Part shown: positions 48,401 through 53,876 of the stretch, piece after piece
How the letters are laid out: each line of letters starts with the position of its first letter
Position numbering within the stretch: the first letter of the stretch is position 1
Assembly (NCBI RefSeq): GCF_029263665.1
Contig: NZ_JAJUFQ010000013.1
Coordinates: 46,941 to 110,940 of the forward strand
DNA from: Halomonas sp.
GTDB taxonomy: Bacteria; Pseudomonadota; Gammaproteobacteria; Pseudomonadales; Halomonadaceae
Length of the DNA stretch: 64,000 bases
Direction: 5' to 3'
Made by a program: the position numbers and the translations under genes
The notes under the pieces: generated by a model
Database searches by the model: none
Seen by the model: the letters and a program-made list of their open reading frames with translations, nothing else
What the model was told of the DNA's origin: nothing

Positions 48401-50983
48401 GTTCGCTCGTCCAACCCTGGCATCGACAGCGGCAACCAGGTCGTCAAGGGCGGCACCGTACCCAAGAGCGGTCGGGTCAACGCTGATGGGCGTATCGTAT
48501 GGCCATCGACCCGCCCGGAAGACAGTGTGCGTCTTTCCCTGGCATCAGGCAGCAATGGGCAACAGCAGCTGCATATTACCAACACCTCTGGTGATGCCAC
48601 ACCACGCGCACTCAATGTCGGCAATGACACCCACTTCATCGTGCTCAGCGATAAACGTGTGAGCGATTTCCGTGCACAGGTACAGGGTGGCGGCCTGCCC
48701 TTTGCTCTTCATGACAATGGACAGTGGACACTGGCGGCCAATCAGGCAACGACAACACCGCCTCAAGCCAGCGAAGCCACACAGACAACACCCGTGGTGC
48801 ATCCAGCCAATGAGGAAAACGCACCCGCAGCCACGCAAGCGACTGCGGAGTCAGGCTCGAACACTGTCCATGGAGAAATCACGCTCAGCCAGGATGGCCA
48901 GGGAACCGTGGTTCACCTGCCAGGGGTCGTAGCAGACAGGTCTTCTGTCATTGGCCAGTCAAAGCGTAGGGTCATCTCCTCCCCCTACGATCGCCATGCC
49001 AATAAAGATGCAGTACCTGATACCGTACTCCTGCCCCGCAGCGTGCTTGAGCAAGCGCTGTCGCCCGAAGCCGCCGCCCAGCTGCCCGACGGCGATCATA
49101 TTCGCGTATCGCTGGTCACAGACCCAGATGCTCCCGTGCAATCAGCAACCAACCGACCTGCGGACAACAGTTCATCCCCCGCACGCAAGCGAACTGCAAC
49201 AGGCCTGGCCGCCGGGACAGTACTCGGCTCGATGGGGCTGGTGCATAGCGCGGCCAGCTTTGGCAAGCCCAGTGAACTGGTACAACGCCCAGCGCAATCA
49301 GACAGCTCGTCATATTCGGACTTTGTCGGGCCCGACAATGCTCCCGGCCTGCTGCTCAATGGCCCGGGGTTCATTGCCCGCGGCATATTGAATGCCGGGA
49401 AGGCACGTTTCGATGAAAAGCTGAGGCTCCACAATGCCGCGATGGATAATGGCGAGCTGAACGCCCAAATGCTCAACTGGGAAGCTAGTCGCATCATCGC
49501 TTCGCGCAGGGCATTGAACCTGAACAACGAGCAGGTTTCCCAGGTGACCGGGCTGATCGAGGGCTTATGGGGACGCTATCAACTTCTCGACAATCTCCCC
49601 GTCACGCCGGAAAGCCAGCAGCGCGGCTGGACAGAGCAGGCCAAGAAAGCGGCGATCCAGGAACAGGTCAACAACTACCGTTCTGAATTGGCCAATATTG
49701 CCGGCGATGATGCACTGACCGTCAACCCAATGGAACCACGCACCTGGAAAGGCATCGCCTTCAATAGCGCGATCCTGACGACGCACATGATCAATGATGC
49801 CGTCTCCTGGCACTACCTGATGAACGGAGGCCTGCTCGACTCCAGCTACCCACTGGCACTCCAGATCGTCGACAAGGCTGGGCTGGCCGGCTTCCTGGCG
49901 GCCAACGTGGTACTGGCAGGCAGCGCCGCCGTCAAGTTGGGGACTGGCCTGGCCAGGGTCGATCTCAAGTCGCTGCCGCTGGTCAACAAGCTGACCGGCA
50001 CCAGCACCTTCCTTGGCTCCTACCTCTACGGCATCATGACGCCACCCTGGGCCGCCCTGACGCTGCACAGCGCCGCAGGCTCCCTGGCGGAAGGCAACTG
50101 GGTGGCCGGGGGAGCCAACCTGGCGGCACTACCCTTCCAGATAGGCCTGTCCTACTACGGCATCAAAGGCTTGCGCGATGACACGATTTCGATGGTCAAG
50201 ACCTGGAAGAACAACACCGATCCCAGCCATAGCTGGCCGATGCGCCTGATCTATCCATTGACCACGATTCCCATGGCCGCCTTGACCGGAACGGAGTCGG
50301 TCAACCAGTTCATGCAAGGCAATACGCTTGCCGGATCGACCCTGGCTGCCGGTACCGCGTTGCAGATGTACTTCATCGACCTGGCCAGCCGGCGGCTCAA
50401 TTGGGTGGATGCCGATGTTCGCCATGGACCATTCCGTCAGCTGACCGATGGTAATCGCCTGGCCGCCGACGGAAACCGCATCTGGACGGGAGTGGGTGTC
50501 ACGCTTGCGCTAGGCATGGCGCTTCCCCTCCTGCTCGATGCCAGGAAGTGGCTATTCGAGGATGACTCACTGCCAGAGTGGGAATGGCTGGTTGACGAAC
50601 TCGACAACGATAAGGGCAAGGAGAACGCAGCACCCGCAACGGCGGAAAATGGCTCATCTTCGACAAACGAGACGGGTAACGAAGCAACAACACCCGGCTC
50701 AGAGGATGACGACCCTGCCGCCAATGAAGGCATGGTACCTCCGTCGCCAGAGCCGCTGGAACATGTGGTCGGCCTAGGCCATCGCATCAATCCAGCCTTC
50801 GAGAATCATCGCGATTACTATGCCATCGATGTACAGCCCGGGCAGACATCGCTGGGCAGTATCATCACCGGTCAGGGATATCACGACGTGGCAGACGTCG
50901 TGGCCATGAATATGGAACATATCGTTGACCCTACGGCACTCAGGGTCGGTGATCGTATCTACTTCCCCCGCAAGACAGCCTGA
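42428..50983 (+). CDS. Giant (2851 aa) LysM protein with ADP-ribosyltransferase domain
   Basis: No signal peptide. N-terminus with a Pro run (residues 35-40). Three HTH-like modules (around 136, 243 and 432; e.g. DGQSIEEIAEAQGLSPEQV) alternate with Thr/Glu/Asp-rich strand repeats (DGRETTTVEDAEGN). A long helical, Gln/Glu/Ala-rich region covers about 600-1350. First hydrophobic block about 1358-1550; an ADP-ribosyltransferase signature at 1802-1906; second hydrophobic block with several potential membrane helices about 2438-2720; an acidic linker; LysM at about 2785-2851. GTG start supported by GGAAGGAG. Followed by an intrinsic terminator. By position it is the likely substrate (effector/translocator) of the adjoining T3SS; this is inference. 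I recognise no full-length homologue. Alternative: a polymorphic toxin exported otherwise. Confidence 0.85.
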   Translation: MINLIRNIRQFTQADPADAFASILGAAIFSKIQSPPPPPPTPRYTPALDATPAWNGGFQAPVFHYQPPLNNGEGLGVYSQPFLAQQANQSYLDNDPFQAQYPLLDTSGQGPTFDVTQVDNSGTNNGNGLNTEDAEALATDIADGKSIDEVAADYDISRDVVIEQLESNGLDVDATQSDDGQEITIEFSDAESGDTLATHEFSQQPDGVVVEEITTADGETTTAVFDEQGRRTELKPDQDTTREGINDIVEGIADGQSIEEIAEAQGLSPEQVIAQVEAAGYEYETGSEGEGPAITSTVSITEEDSGDEIVSHETGPSGTTTSVVTDKDGNETRRTENDDGSTTETVTEANGRKTTTTEHADGSTTETVTETDGRETTTVEDAEGNKTTTVTYEQNGVTVEEVTADDGKTTTTIIDEDGTRTELDDSQGITREGIDDIVAAVANGKSIEAIAEQNDLTQAQVEAQLRAAGYVVETRTDELANGGEQYTTEIVGAEDAEDIIASHSSGRGTVPETSLAIDSNGTETRTTEYSDGRSSETVTRKDGRETTTDVDADGNTTTSITDNGYTLTTHPDGDLTLRRDEDGTEIDLEQGTPEAALADTLMEINPDSEDGAEARAAEVVQTAIEGMMAGERIEDLQSSVDDKTEELNQALEEYQKEYGDDSTGVEPENNVTLEDPYGDPPTEAPPSGGTWVPMNGVWMDSAVAQATLELNELIAEQLEAGSEFQASQAQLDVYALDSDYDGALDRAQQILDEALAPHGLVWVCPEKPSGSLADAQERLDDAEAMVEQAGNASTEYADAQDLLDEAISASDNVPDITVQGVCTADDTPDDLKLMQDQYERQQSERDAALTNVDSLFYDMGLHNAKGNSFMADYSVGFHEQQLAEAEPGSKQHDELTAALEEAQQQQEDSSNQVDVAQAYSEYHHARSDQAQLQSDTYDIRDDLLEAFNEDKGLNEEGKEFSRVSGDYLGEFTGQQVIEEREDGLWVTTHFEHGTTEEQLAPEEMSEFWEENRDPEVTANWLEHLDNRQGAHEQVSNAESALFDTLEQDFGIRQEDLADNISELETELDKLFDTHGEGTTEAPEDAFPDGSEPQNIGTDEQPVWVTQDVKDTFDDQGLLAALSSSDQPVGIEIDGETRWVHPDIAITTIALEAARADDQALDDIRQGLTQASERSTLMAEQPAQRMGESSMDFDNRLELGALEDNSEQALDDLYQPKFQQLAEQGYDNEFTTYKNNELEPMLDERFGLNRNTDESSEALDEVLESIHDIGGDDPQINFVPMFHVDEENGVSQVDLIAVQGDDGEVRYVDMSGKHYSDLEDFRDNNQMFSDDGKLVAPRDLEMSSEGGKFDLEVVDAHETSALDSIVDPLVGIGTGIATVLSFTPAAPVAAPLAFAGGAYLGGRAIVNQIDHINHGGDWNDLESGLNYLSVATTAFPIFSSGLRTIGMARTFSAANSSVQITRGQAFLASIGGVKPGSNVAEAATTFMSSGGALNRVARGFDWAAIATGVPLMGYSAKSLITDGSQMSGLQLTDAIVGLTTGFAGTGMGAHGLWTTRPSRSNGTDTTSSSNLQLHDESGNVIDARILGNPPESTEHVYLQPDIGPRPRGNEPGIADKTHIFYRDPQTGEAYVMPWIRDASNPSSTLGSEMFASLKEAWQQRITQGEEQSGGSSLPFWPKKDNLEAAAIREELGLPSWVNDADLQAVAALRQLSPEDIATLSVAERQNIESWHLLLLSREQLEAWPAPPEPAQRSNWEAWHERSRSVSLKNTAEALLEPSVIRPRLSSLMGDMNPSHTESTAVFRGDTRGPDSVFDSGFQPRNSVDPESGVSTSLSARKARWWANERAQDGDSWVYTIVRDVSDGDMFSSLPARPPGDNTPQRQADINHYEVRFTDGIAGQDILSARRVDADGNYVGAPVYNPNFKDPARLPDASPVSISEASGTQSVHTQPVRTQQVSTPPEGMPRLYRLGDLDALNQASQDGSLPPGQFVHIVRSSNPGIDSGNQVVKGGTVPKSGRVNADGRIVWPSTRPEDSVRLSLASGSNGQQQLHITNTSGDATPRALNVGNDTHFIVLSDKRVSDFRAQVQGGGLPFALHDNGQWTLAANQATTTPPQASEATQTTPVVHPANEENAPAATQATAESGSNTVHGEITLSQDGQGTVVHLPGVVADRSSVIGQSKRRVISSPYDRHANKDAVPDTVLLPRSVLEQALSPEAAAQLPDGDHIRVSLVTDPDAPVQSATNRPADNSSSPARKRTATGLAAGTVLGSMGLVHSAASFGKPSELVQRPAQSDSSSYSDFVGPDNAPGLLLNGPGFIARGILNAGKARFDEKLRLHNAAMDNGELNAQMLNWEASRIIASRRALNLNNEQVSQVTGLIEGLWGRYQLLDNLPVTPESQQRGWTEQAKKAAIQEQVNNYRSELANIAGDDALTVNPMEPRTWKGIAFNSAILTTHMINDAVSWHYLMNGGLLDSSYPLALQIVDKAGLAGFLAANVVLAGSAAVKLGTGLARVDLKSLPLVNKLTGTSTFLGSYLYGIMTPPWAALTLHSAAGSLAEGNWVAGGANLAALPFQIGLSYYGIKGLRDDTISMVKTWKNNTDPSHSWPMRLIYPLTTIPMAALTGTESVNQFMQGNTLAGSTLAAGTALQMYFIDLASRRLNWVDADVRHGPFRQLTDGNRLAADGNRIWTGVGVTLALGMALPLLLDARKWLFEDDSLPEWEWLVDELDNDKGKENAAPATAENGSSSTNETGNEATTPGSEDDDPAANEGMVPPSPEPLEHVVGLGHRINPAFENHRDYYAIDVQPGQTSLGSIITGQGYHDVADVVAMNMEHIVDPTALRVGDRIYFPRKTA
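47810..48157 (+). other. R-S-E ADP-ribosyltransferase domain inside the giant protein
   Basis: Residues about 1795-1910. Strand 1 FRGDTRGPDSVFDSGFQPR has the Arg-x-Asp-x-Arg pattern of pertussis S1 (Y-R-Y-D-S-R) and cholera A (Y-R-A-D-S-R), with Arg1802. A Ser-Thr-Ser (1829-1831) follows in GVSTSLSARKARWW. Candidate catalytic Glu1888 lies in NHYEVRF. From that Glu, residues +7 Ile, +12 Ile, +17 Arg and +18 Val coincide with both pertussis S1 and cholera A1 as I remember them. The middle strand WVYTIVRDVSDGDMF parallels YIYEVRADNNFY of S1. Residue -2 from Glu is His, not Gln or Glu, so target specificity may differ. Confidence 0.75.
50780..50980 (+). other. C-terminal LysM domain of the giant protein
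   Basis: The pattern DYYAIDVQPGQTSLGSII, followed by VVAMNMEHI and LRVGDRIYFP, is a LysM module (residues about 2785-2851), which binds peptidoglycan or chitin-type glycans. A peptidoglycan anchor at the C-terminus of a cytoplasmic-looking giant protein is unusual. Confidence 0.8.
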
Positions 50984-51024
50984 ATAATTGCTGTTTTACC
51001 AAATTTGACAAGTTGAAACGTCAG

Positions 51025-51062
51025 AAAGCCTCCCATGAAGATATTCATGGGAGGCTTTTGGC
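51025..51062 (+). terminator. Intrinsic terminator after the giant gene
   Basis: A 14-bp perfect stem (AAAGCCTCCCATGA and its complement) with a six-base loop, ending in TTTT and followed by a T-rich stretch. It lies 41 bases after the stop codon and isolates the giant gene from the T3SS operon. Confidence 0.9.
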
Positions 51063-51528
51063 ATTTTATTTGCTCCGAACTATGGCGCTTTCTGATATTC
51101 ACGACAATAGAACATTAACATTTAGTCGTAAGAAAAAAGACACAAGACAGTAACTTGCAGGTGATATGGAAAGCCTACGACGACGACACGAGATGACCCT
51201 CAGACTGCATTTCAGTCTTGTTTCATTATCATGAAAAAACAGGAAGTGTCGCCAAAAACCCCTAAGTAAACTATGAACAAAAAAGTGCAATGATACAATA
51301 AAGTTCTTATATATCAACTTGTTAACATAACACATATATTATATACACAATATTACATATATAAGTATTGCTCCATGCAGTTTTTCTTCTACTTTGTAGG
51401 AACGCAGTAGTCCGTAACTTCGGTTTTCTGGAAACCACTAGGCAAGAAACGATGAAAGGGATCAGCCTTTCAAGGCTCCCTTCTTGTCGATAGCAGTACT
51501 CCAAACCACTCAAAAGGAGAGAAGTGAG
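51063..51528. promoter_or_regulatory. AT-rich leader of the T3SS operon
   Basis: 466 bases without a credible gene. From about 51240 to 51375 the sequence is strongly AT-rich (runs such as ACATATATTATATACAC) in an otherwise GC-rich window, typical of a xenogeneic-silencer (H-NS/MvaT-like) target or a strong UP-element. It ends in AAAAGGAGAGAAG before the ATG at 51529. No sigma-54 or HrpL consensus was found. Short minus-strand ORFs here look spurious. Confidence 0.55.
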
Positions 51529-51720
51529 ATGGCCATGTTTTCCCTGAAACACAAGAAGGAACAGGTTGAAGGAGCTGGTGATTCTGGCGGTGGCATCGAC
51601 GTCAATCAGCTCAAGCAGGTCTTTGATGAGGCCGCCAAGAAATCCATGGAAGTGAGCAAGGCCAAGACCGAAGGAAACACCGAGGTCGATACTGCCAGAT
51701 CATCACGTCCCAACAACTGA
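51529..51720 (+). CDS. 63-residue T3SS-associated protein, pilin/needle candidate A
   Basis: MAMFSLKHKKEQ, a Gly-rich stretch (GAGDSGGGID), one amphipathic helix (VNQLKQVFDEAAKKSMEVSKAKT) and a polar Thr/Arg/Asn end. I do not recognise it. Small size, strong AAAAGGAGAG ribosome site, AT-rich promoter region and two hairpins directly downstream resemble the layout of abundant secreted T3SS subunits (needle, pilin or early export substrate). An in-frame TTG start at 51484 would add 15 residues but lacks a ribosome site. Confidence 0.75.
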   Translation: MAMFSLKHKKEQVEGAGDSGGGIDVNQLKQVFDEAAKKSMEVSKAKTEGNTEVDTARSSRPNN

Positions 51721-51776
51721 TGCTGTCGACATCGGTGGATGCCCACGCAGCTTGTGCCTGAACAACTGCCGATATC

Positions 51777-51803
51777 AGCCACCGGCAGCGGCCGGTGGCT
51801 TTC
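51777..51803 (+). terminator. Hairpin 1 downstream of the 63-residue gene
   Basis: AGCCACCGGC and its perfect complement, four-base loop, followed by TTTCT. A weak-to-moderate intrinsic terminator or attenuator that would give a short abundant transcript plus read-through into sctD. Confidence 0.65.
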
Positions 51804-51839
51804 TGGCGCTGCCGGAGGCTTCCTGACAATCGTTTCATT

Positions 51840-51884
51840 CCCCTTGCCGGCTGCTGTCGAGGCATGACAGCAGCCGGCAAGGGG
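51840..51884 (+). terminator. Hairpin 2, 19-bp perfect stem before sctD
   Basis: CCCCTTGCCGGCTGCTGTC and its exact complement with a seven-base loop; the right arm continues into a G-run rather than T-run. It lies 23 bases before the sctD ATG, so it could attenuate transcription or mask translation of sctD. Confidence 0.65.
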
Positions 51885-51907
51885 GGTGTTGGGTTAGGTA
51901 CACGTTC

Positions 51908-53080
51908 ATGTCTACTGCCTTCATGACATCCTTTCGTTCTCTGTTCGCTCCGGTTACCGACGTGTACTCGACATTGGAGGTGACGGACGGCTTTCATCGG
52001 GGTGTGACGATTCCGGTGGAACAACCCGTCTGCCGGATCGGTTCCTCTTCCCAGTCGGATGTGATGCTCAGCGATACGGGCGTTGCAGCCGAGCATGTCA
52101 CCTTGCGCTTCCATGCCCGTATGGTCGCCATCGAAGCGACCGGTGGCGATGTCACCGTCGGAGGCAAGGTGCTCACACAAGGAACCGGATGGCGCACCAA
52201 TCTGCCGGTCACGTTCGAAATGGGGGATGCCAAGCTGCAGCTCTCCCAACCTGAGCTGTCCTTGCCTCCCATCATGCGTCTGGTGTGGGAGACCATTGAG
52301 CCTGCCTGGCGAGCCACGCGCCAGAGCGTACCCGCCCTGTTGGCCAAGGGCCGAACATTATCGCAACGGGGCCTGGCACCGTTACGACGCCCGCTGGCTG
52401 CAGCCGCCCTGACAGTCAGTGGCTGGCTGGCCAAGATACCGCTATCCGATGCTTGGCGTGCGCGCTTGCAGCGTCTGCTGCCGCGTCGTTCATCCCAACA
52501 GCGCGATGCCACACACCTGAAGCGCAATGCCATTGCCACGGTGCTGGCAGTGGTGGTGCTGAGCGTGCTCGGTGCTGGATTCTTCGGTGCTGGCGGCAAG
52601 GCAGGCGCCACGATTACGGCCACAGCCCTGCAGACAACCGCCATGCTGCACCCTCAGACAGCAGATGCCACGTTAATGCTGGCCGACCTGAGCCGGTCAC
52701 CTGCCGAGGCGTTGCAGAACCGGCTGACGGAAGCTGGCCTCAACGACCTGCAGGTAGAGGATGCAGGCAATCACCTGGTCGTATCGGGAGAGTTCGCACC
52801 GCACCAGCATGCTGACTGGCAGGCTGTGCAACGCTGGTTCGACGAGAGCTATGGCAGCCGCCAGGTTCTGATCAGCAATGCCATGCCTGGTGTCACACCC
52901 GACCATCCGGACTTCCGCTTCCAGGCCGTGTGGCTGGGGGACAACCCCTATGTCATCGGCGACAACGGAGAGCGTCTATATCCCGGCGCCGCCTTGCAGC
53001 AGGGATGGGTACTTGCCGAGATTGCCAATGATCGACTCACCCTGCGCCGAGGCGAGGATGAGATGTTCCTGACACTGTAA
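51908..53080 (+). CDS. sctD: T3SS inner-membrane ring protein SctD
   Basis: 390 residues. N-terminal FHA-like cytoplasmic domain (CRIGSSSQSDVMLSDTGVAAEH), a single membrane helix around residues 213-232 (IATVLAVVVLSVLGAGFFGAG), and a periplasmic part with ring-building modules, ending PYVIGDNGERLYPGAAL...LRRGEDEMFLTL as in SctD/YscD proteins. It forms the outer of the two inner-membrane rings with SctJ. First large gene of the sctD-X-TPR-sctV unit. No strong ribosome site is seen, and hairpin 2 sits just upstream. Confidence 0.88.
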   Translation: MSTAFMTSFRSLFAPVTDVYSTLEVTDGFHRGVTIPVEQPVCRIGSSSQSDVMLSDTGVAAEHVTLRFHARMVAIEATGGDVTVGGKVLTQGTGWRTNLPVTFEMGDAKLQLSQPELSLPPIMRLVWETIEPAWRATRQSVPALLAKGRTLSQRGLAPLRRPLAAAALTVSGWLAKIPLSDAWRARLQRLLPRRSSQQRDATHLKRNAIATVLAVVVLSVLGAGFFGAGGKAGATITATALQTTAMLHPQTADATLMLADLSRSPAEALQNRLTEAGLNDLQVEDAGNHLVVSGEFAPHQHADWQAVQRWFDESYGSRQVLISNAMPGVTPDHPDFRFQAVWLGDNPYVIGDNGERLYPGAALQQGWVLAEIANDRLTLRRGEDEMFLTL

Positions 53081-53112
53081 GCCCATGCCCCCATGAGTGA
53101 GTCCATGACGCC

Positions 53113-53544
53113 ATGAAAGTCAGTGCCGATCGCGATATCAACAGCTACCGCCTTCATGATCAGGCCGTAGCAGATCCTCGGGAAAGCGGAGCGATCAAGC
53201 CCGCCGCTGGGGATGGAGAAACGATCTTCACCCGAGTGGTGGGCAATCACGCGGCAAAACGACAAGGGGATTCACTGAGCGCACGCTTGGCCCAGGCGAC
53301 CTCTCCGACGTTGGATGACCCTGCACGCTACAGTGCTGAACGCACCATTGAGCTGCTTCAGTACGTGGCGGACCAGGTACTGCCAGTGATGAAAAGCGAA
53401 CTGGCAGGTGGCGGTGACATCGCGGATCTGGCGATACAGCTGATCAATGAAGAAATCGGCATGCGCCTGGAGTGGGAAGTGCGACGTAGTGATGAACATG
53501 GTGATGAACATGGCGAGGCGCATAGTGAGGAGCAGCAAGTATGA
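53113..53544 (+). CDS. 143-residue T3SS operon protein, function unknown
   Basis: Not recognised. Mostly hydrophilic and helical; the core TIELLQYVADQVLPVMKSEL and DLAIQLINEEIGMRLEW could form a helical pair, and the end is His/Glu/Asp-rich (DEHGDEHGEAHSEE). Its stop overlaps the start of a YscG-like TPR gene (ATGA). In Ysc systems a small helical protein (YscE) pairs with the TPR chaperone YscG to hold the needle subunit. A comparable pairing is possible but unproven. Confidence 0.8.
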   Translation: MKVSADRDINSYRLHDQAVADPRESGAIKPAAGDGETIFTRVVGNHAAKRQGDSLSARLAQATSPTLDDPARYSAERTIELLQYVADQVLPVMKSELAGGGDIADLAIQLINEEIGMRLEWEVRRSDEHGDEHGEAHSEEQQV

Positions 53545-53876
53545 ACGACAGCGACGACCGTCAGGCCGCCGAATTGCTGCATCTGCTGGGCCATCTCTAC
53601 GTGAAAGGCGGAGAACGCAAGCGTGGCCTGATTCTGCTGCTGCTCGCTGCACATATGTTGCCCACGCACTCCGGCATTCTGCACAGCCTGGCTCAGGCTT
53701 TCATTAGCACCGGCGATGCTCCGCGCGCGCTCGATGCCATAGGCCGTCTCGAATATCTGCAGGGCCCCACGCCAACTCAACGACTGCTACAGAGCCGCGC
53801 ACTGTGGGTGGCTGGTCAGGCCGATGATGCTCGCCAGTGCTTCCGTGATTATCTGCAGCTCCGGGAGGATGCATGA
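53541..53876 (+). CDS. TPR-type T3SS chaperone (YscG/y4yS-like)
   Basis: 111 residues of tetratricopeptide-like helices: LLHLLGHLYVKGGERKRGLILLLLAAHMLPTH, then LAQAFISTGDAPRALDAIGRLE and SRALWVAGQADDARQCFRDYL. Length and order match the YscG/SctG chaperone class that protects needle subunits in the cytoplasm; rhizobial systems also carry a TPR gene beside sctV. It overlaps both neighbours by ATGA. Confidence 0.78.
   Translation: MNDSDDRQAAELLHLLGHLYVKGGERKRGLILLLLAAHMLPTHSGILHSLAQAFISTGDAPRALDAIGRLEYLQGPTPTQRLLQSRALWVAGQADDARQCFRDYLQLREDA

Noticed and set aside
42428..50983. Giant protein as an RTX adhesin
   Set aside because: No GGxGxDxxx calcium nonapeptides or C-terminal T1SS signal seen.
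51099..51552. Minus-strand ORFs of 76-78 residues in the AT-rich leader
   Set aside because: No ribosome site, low-complexity composition, overlap with the probable promoter.
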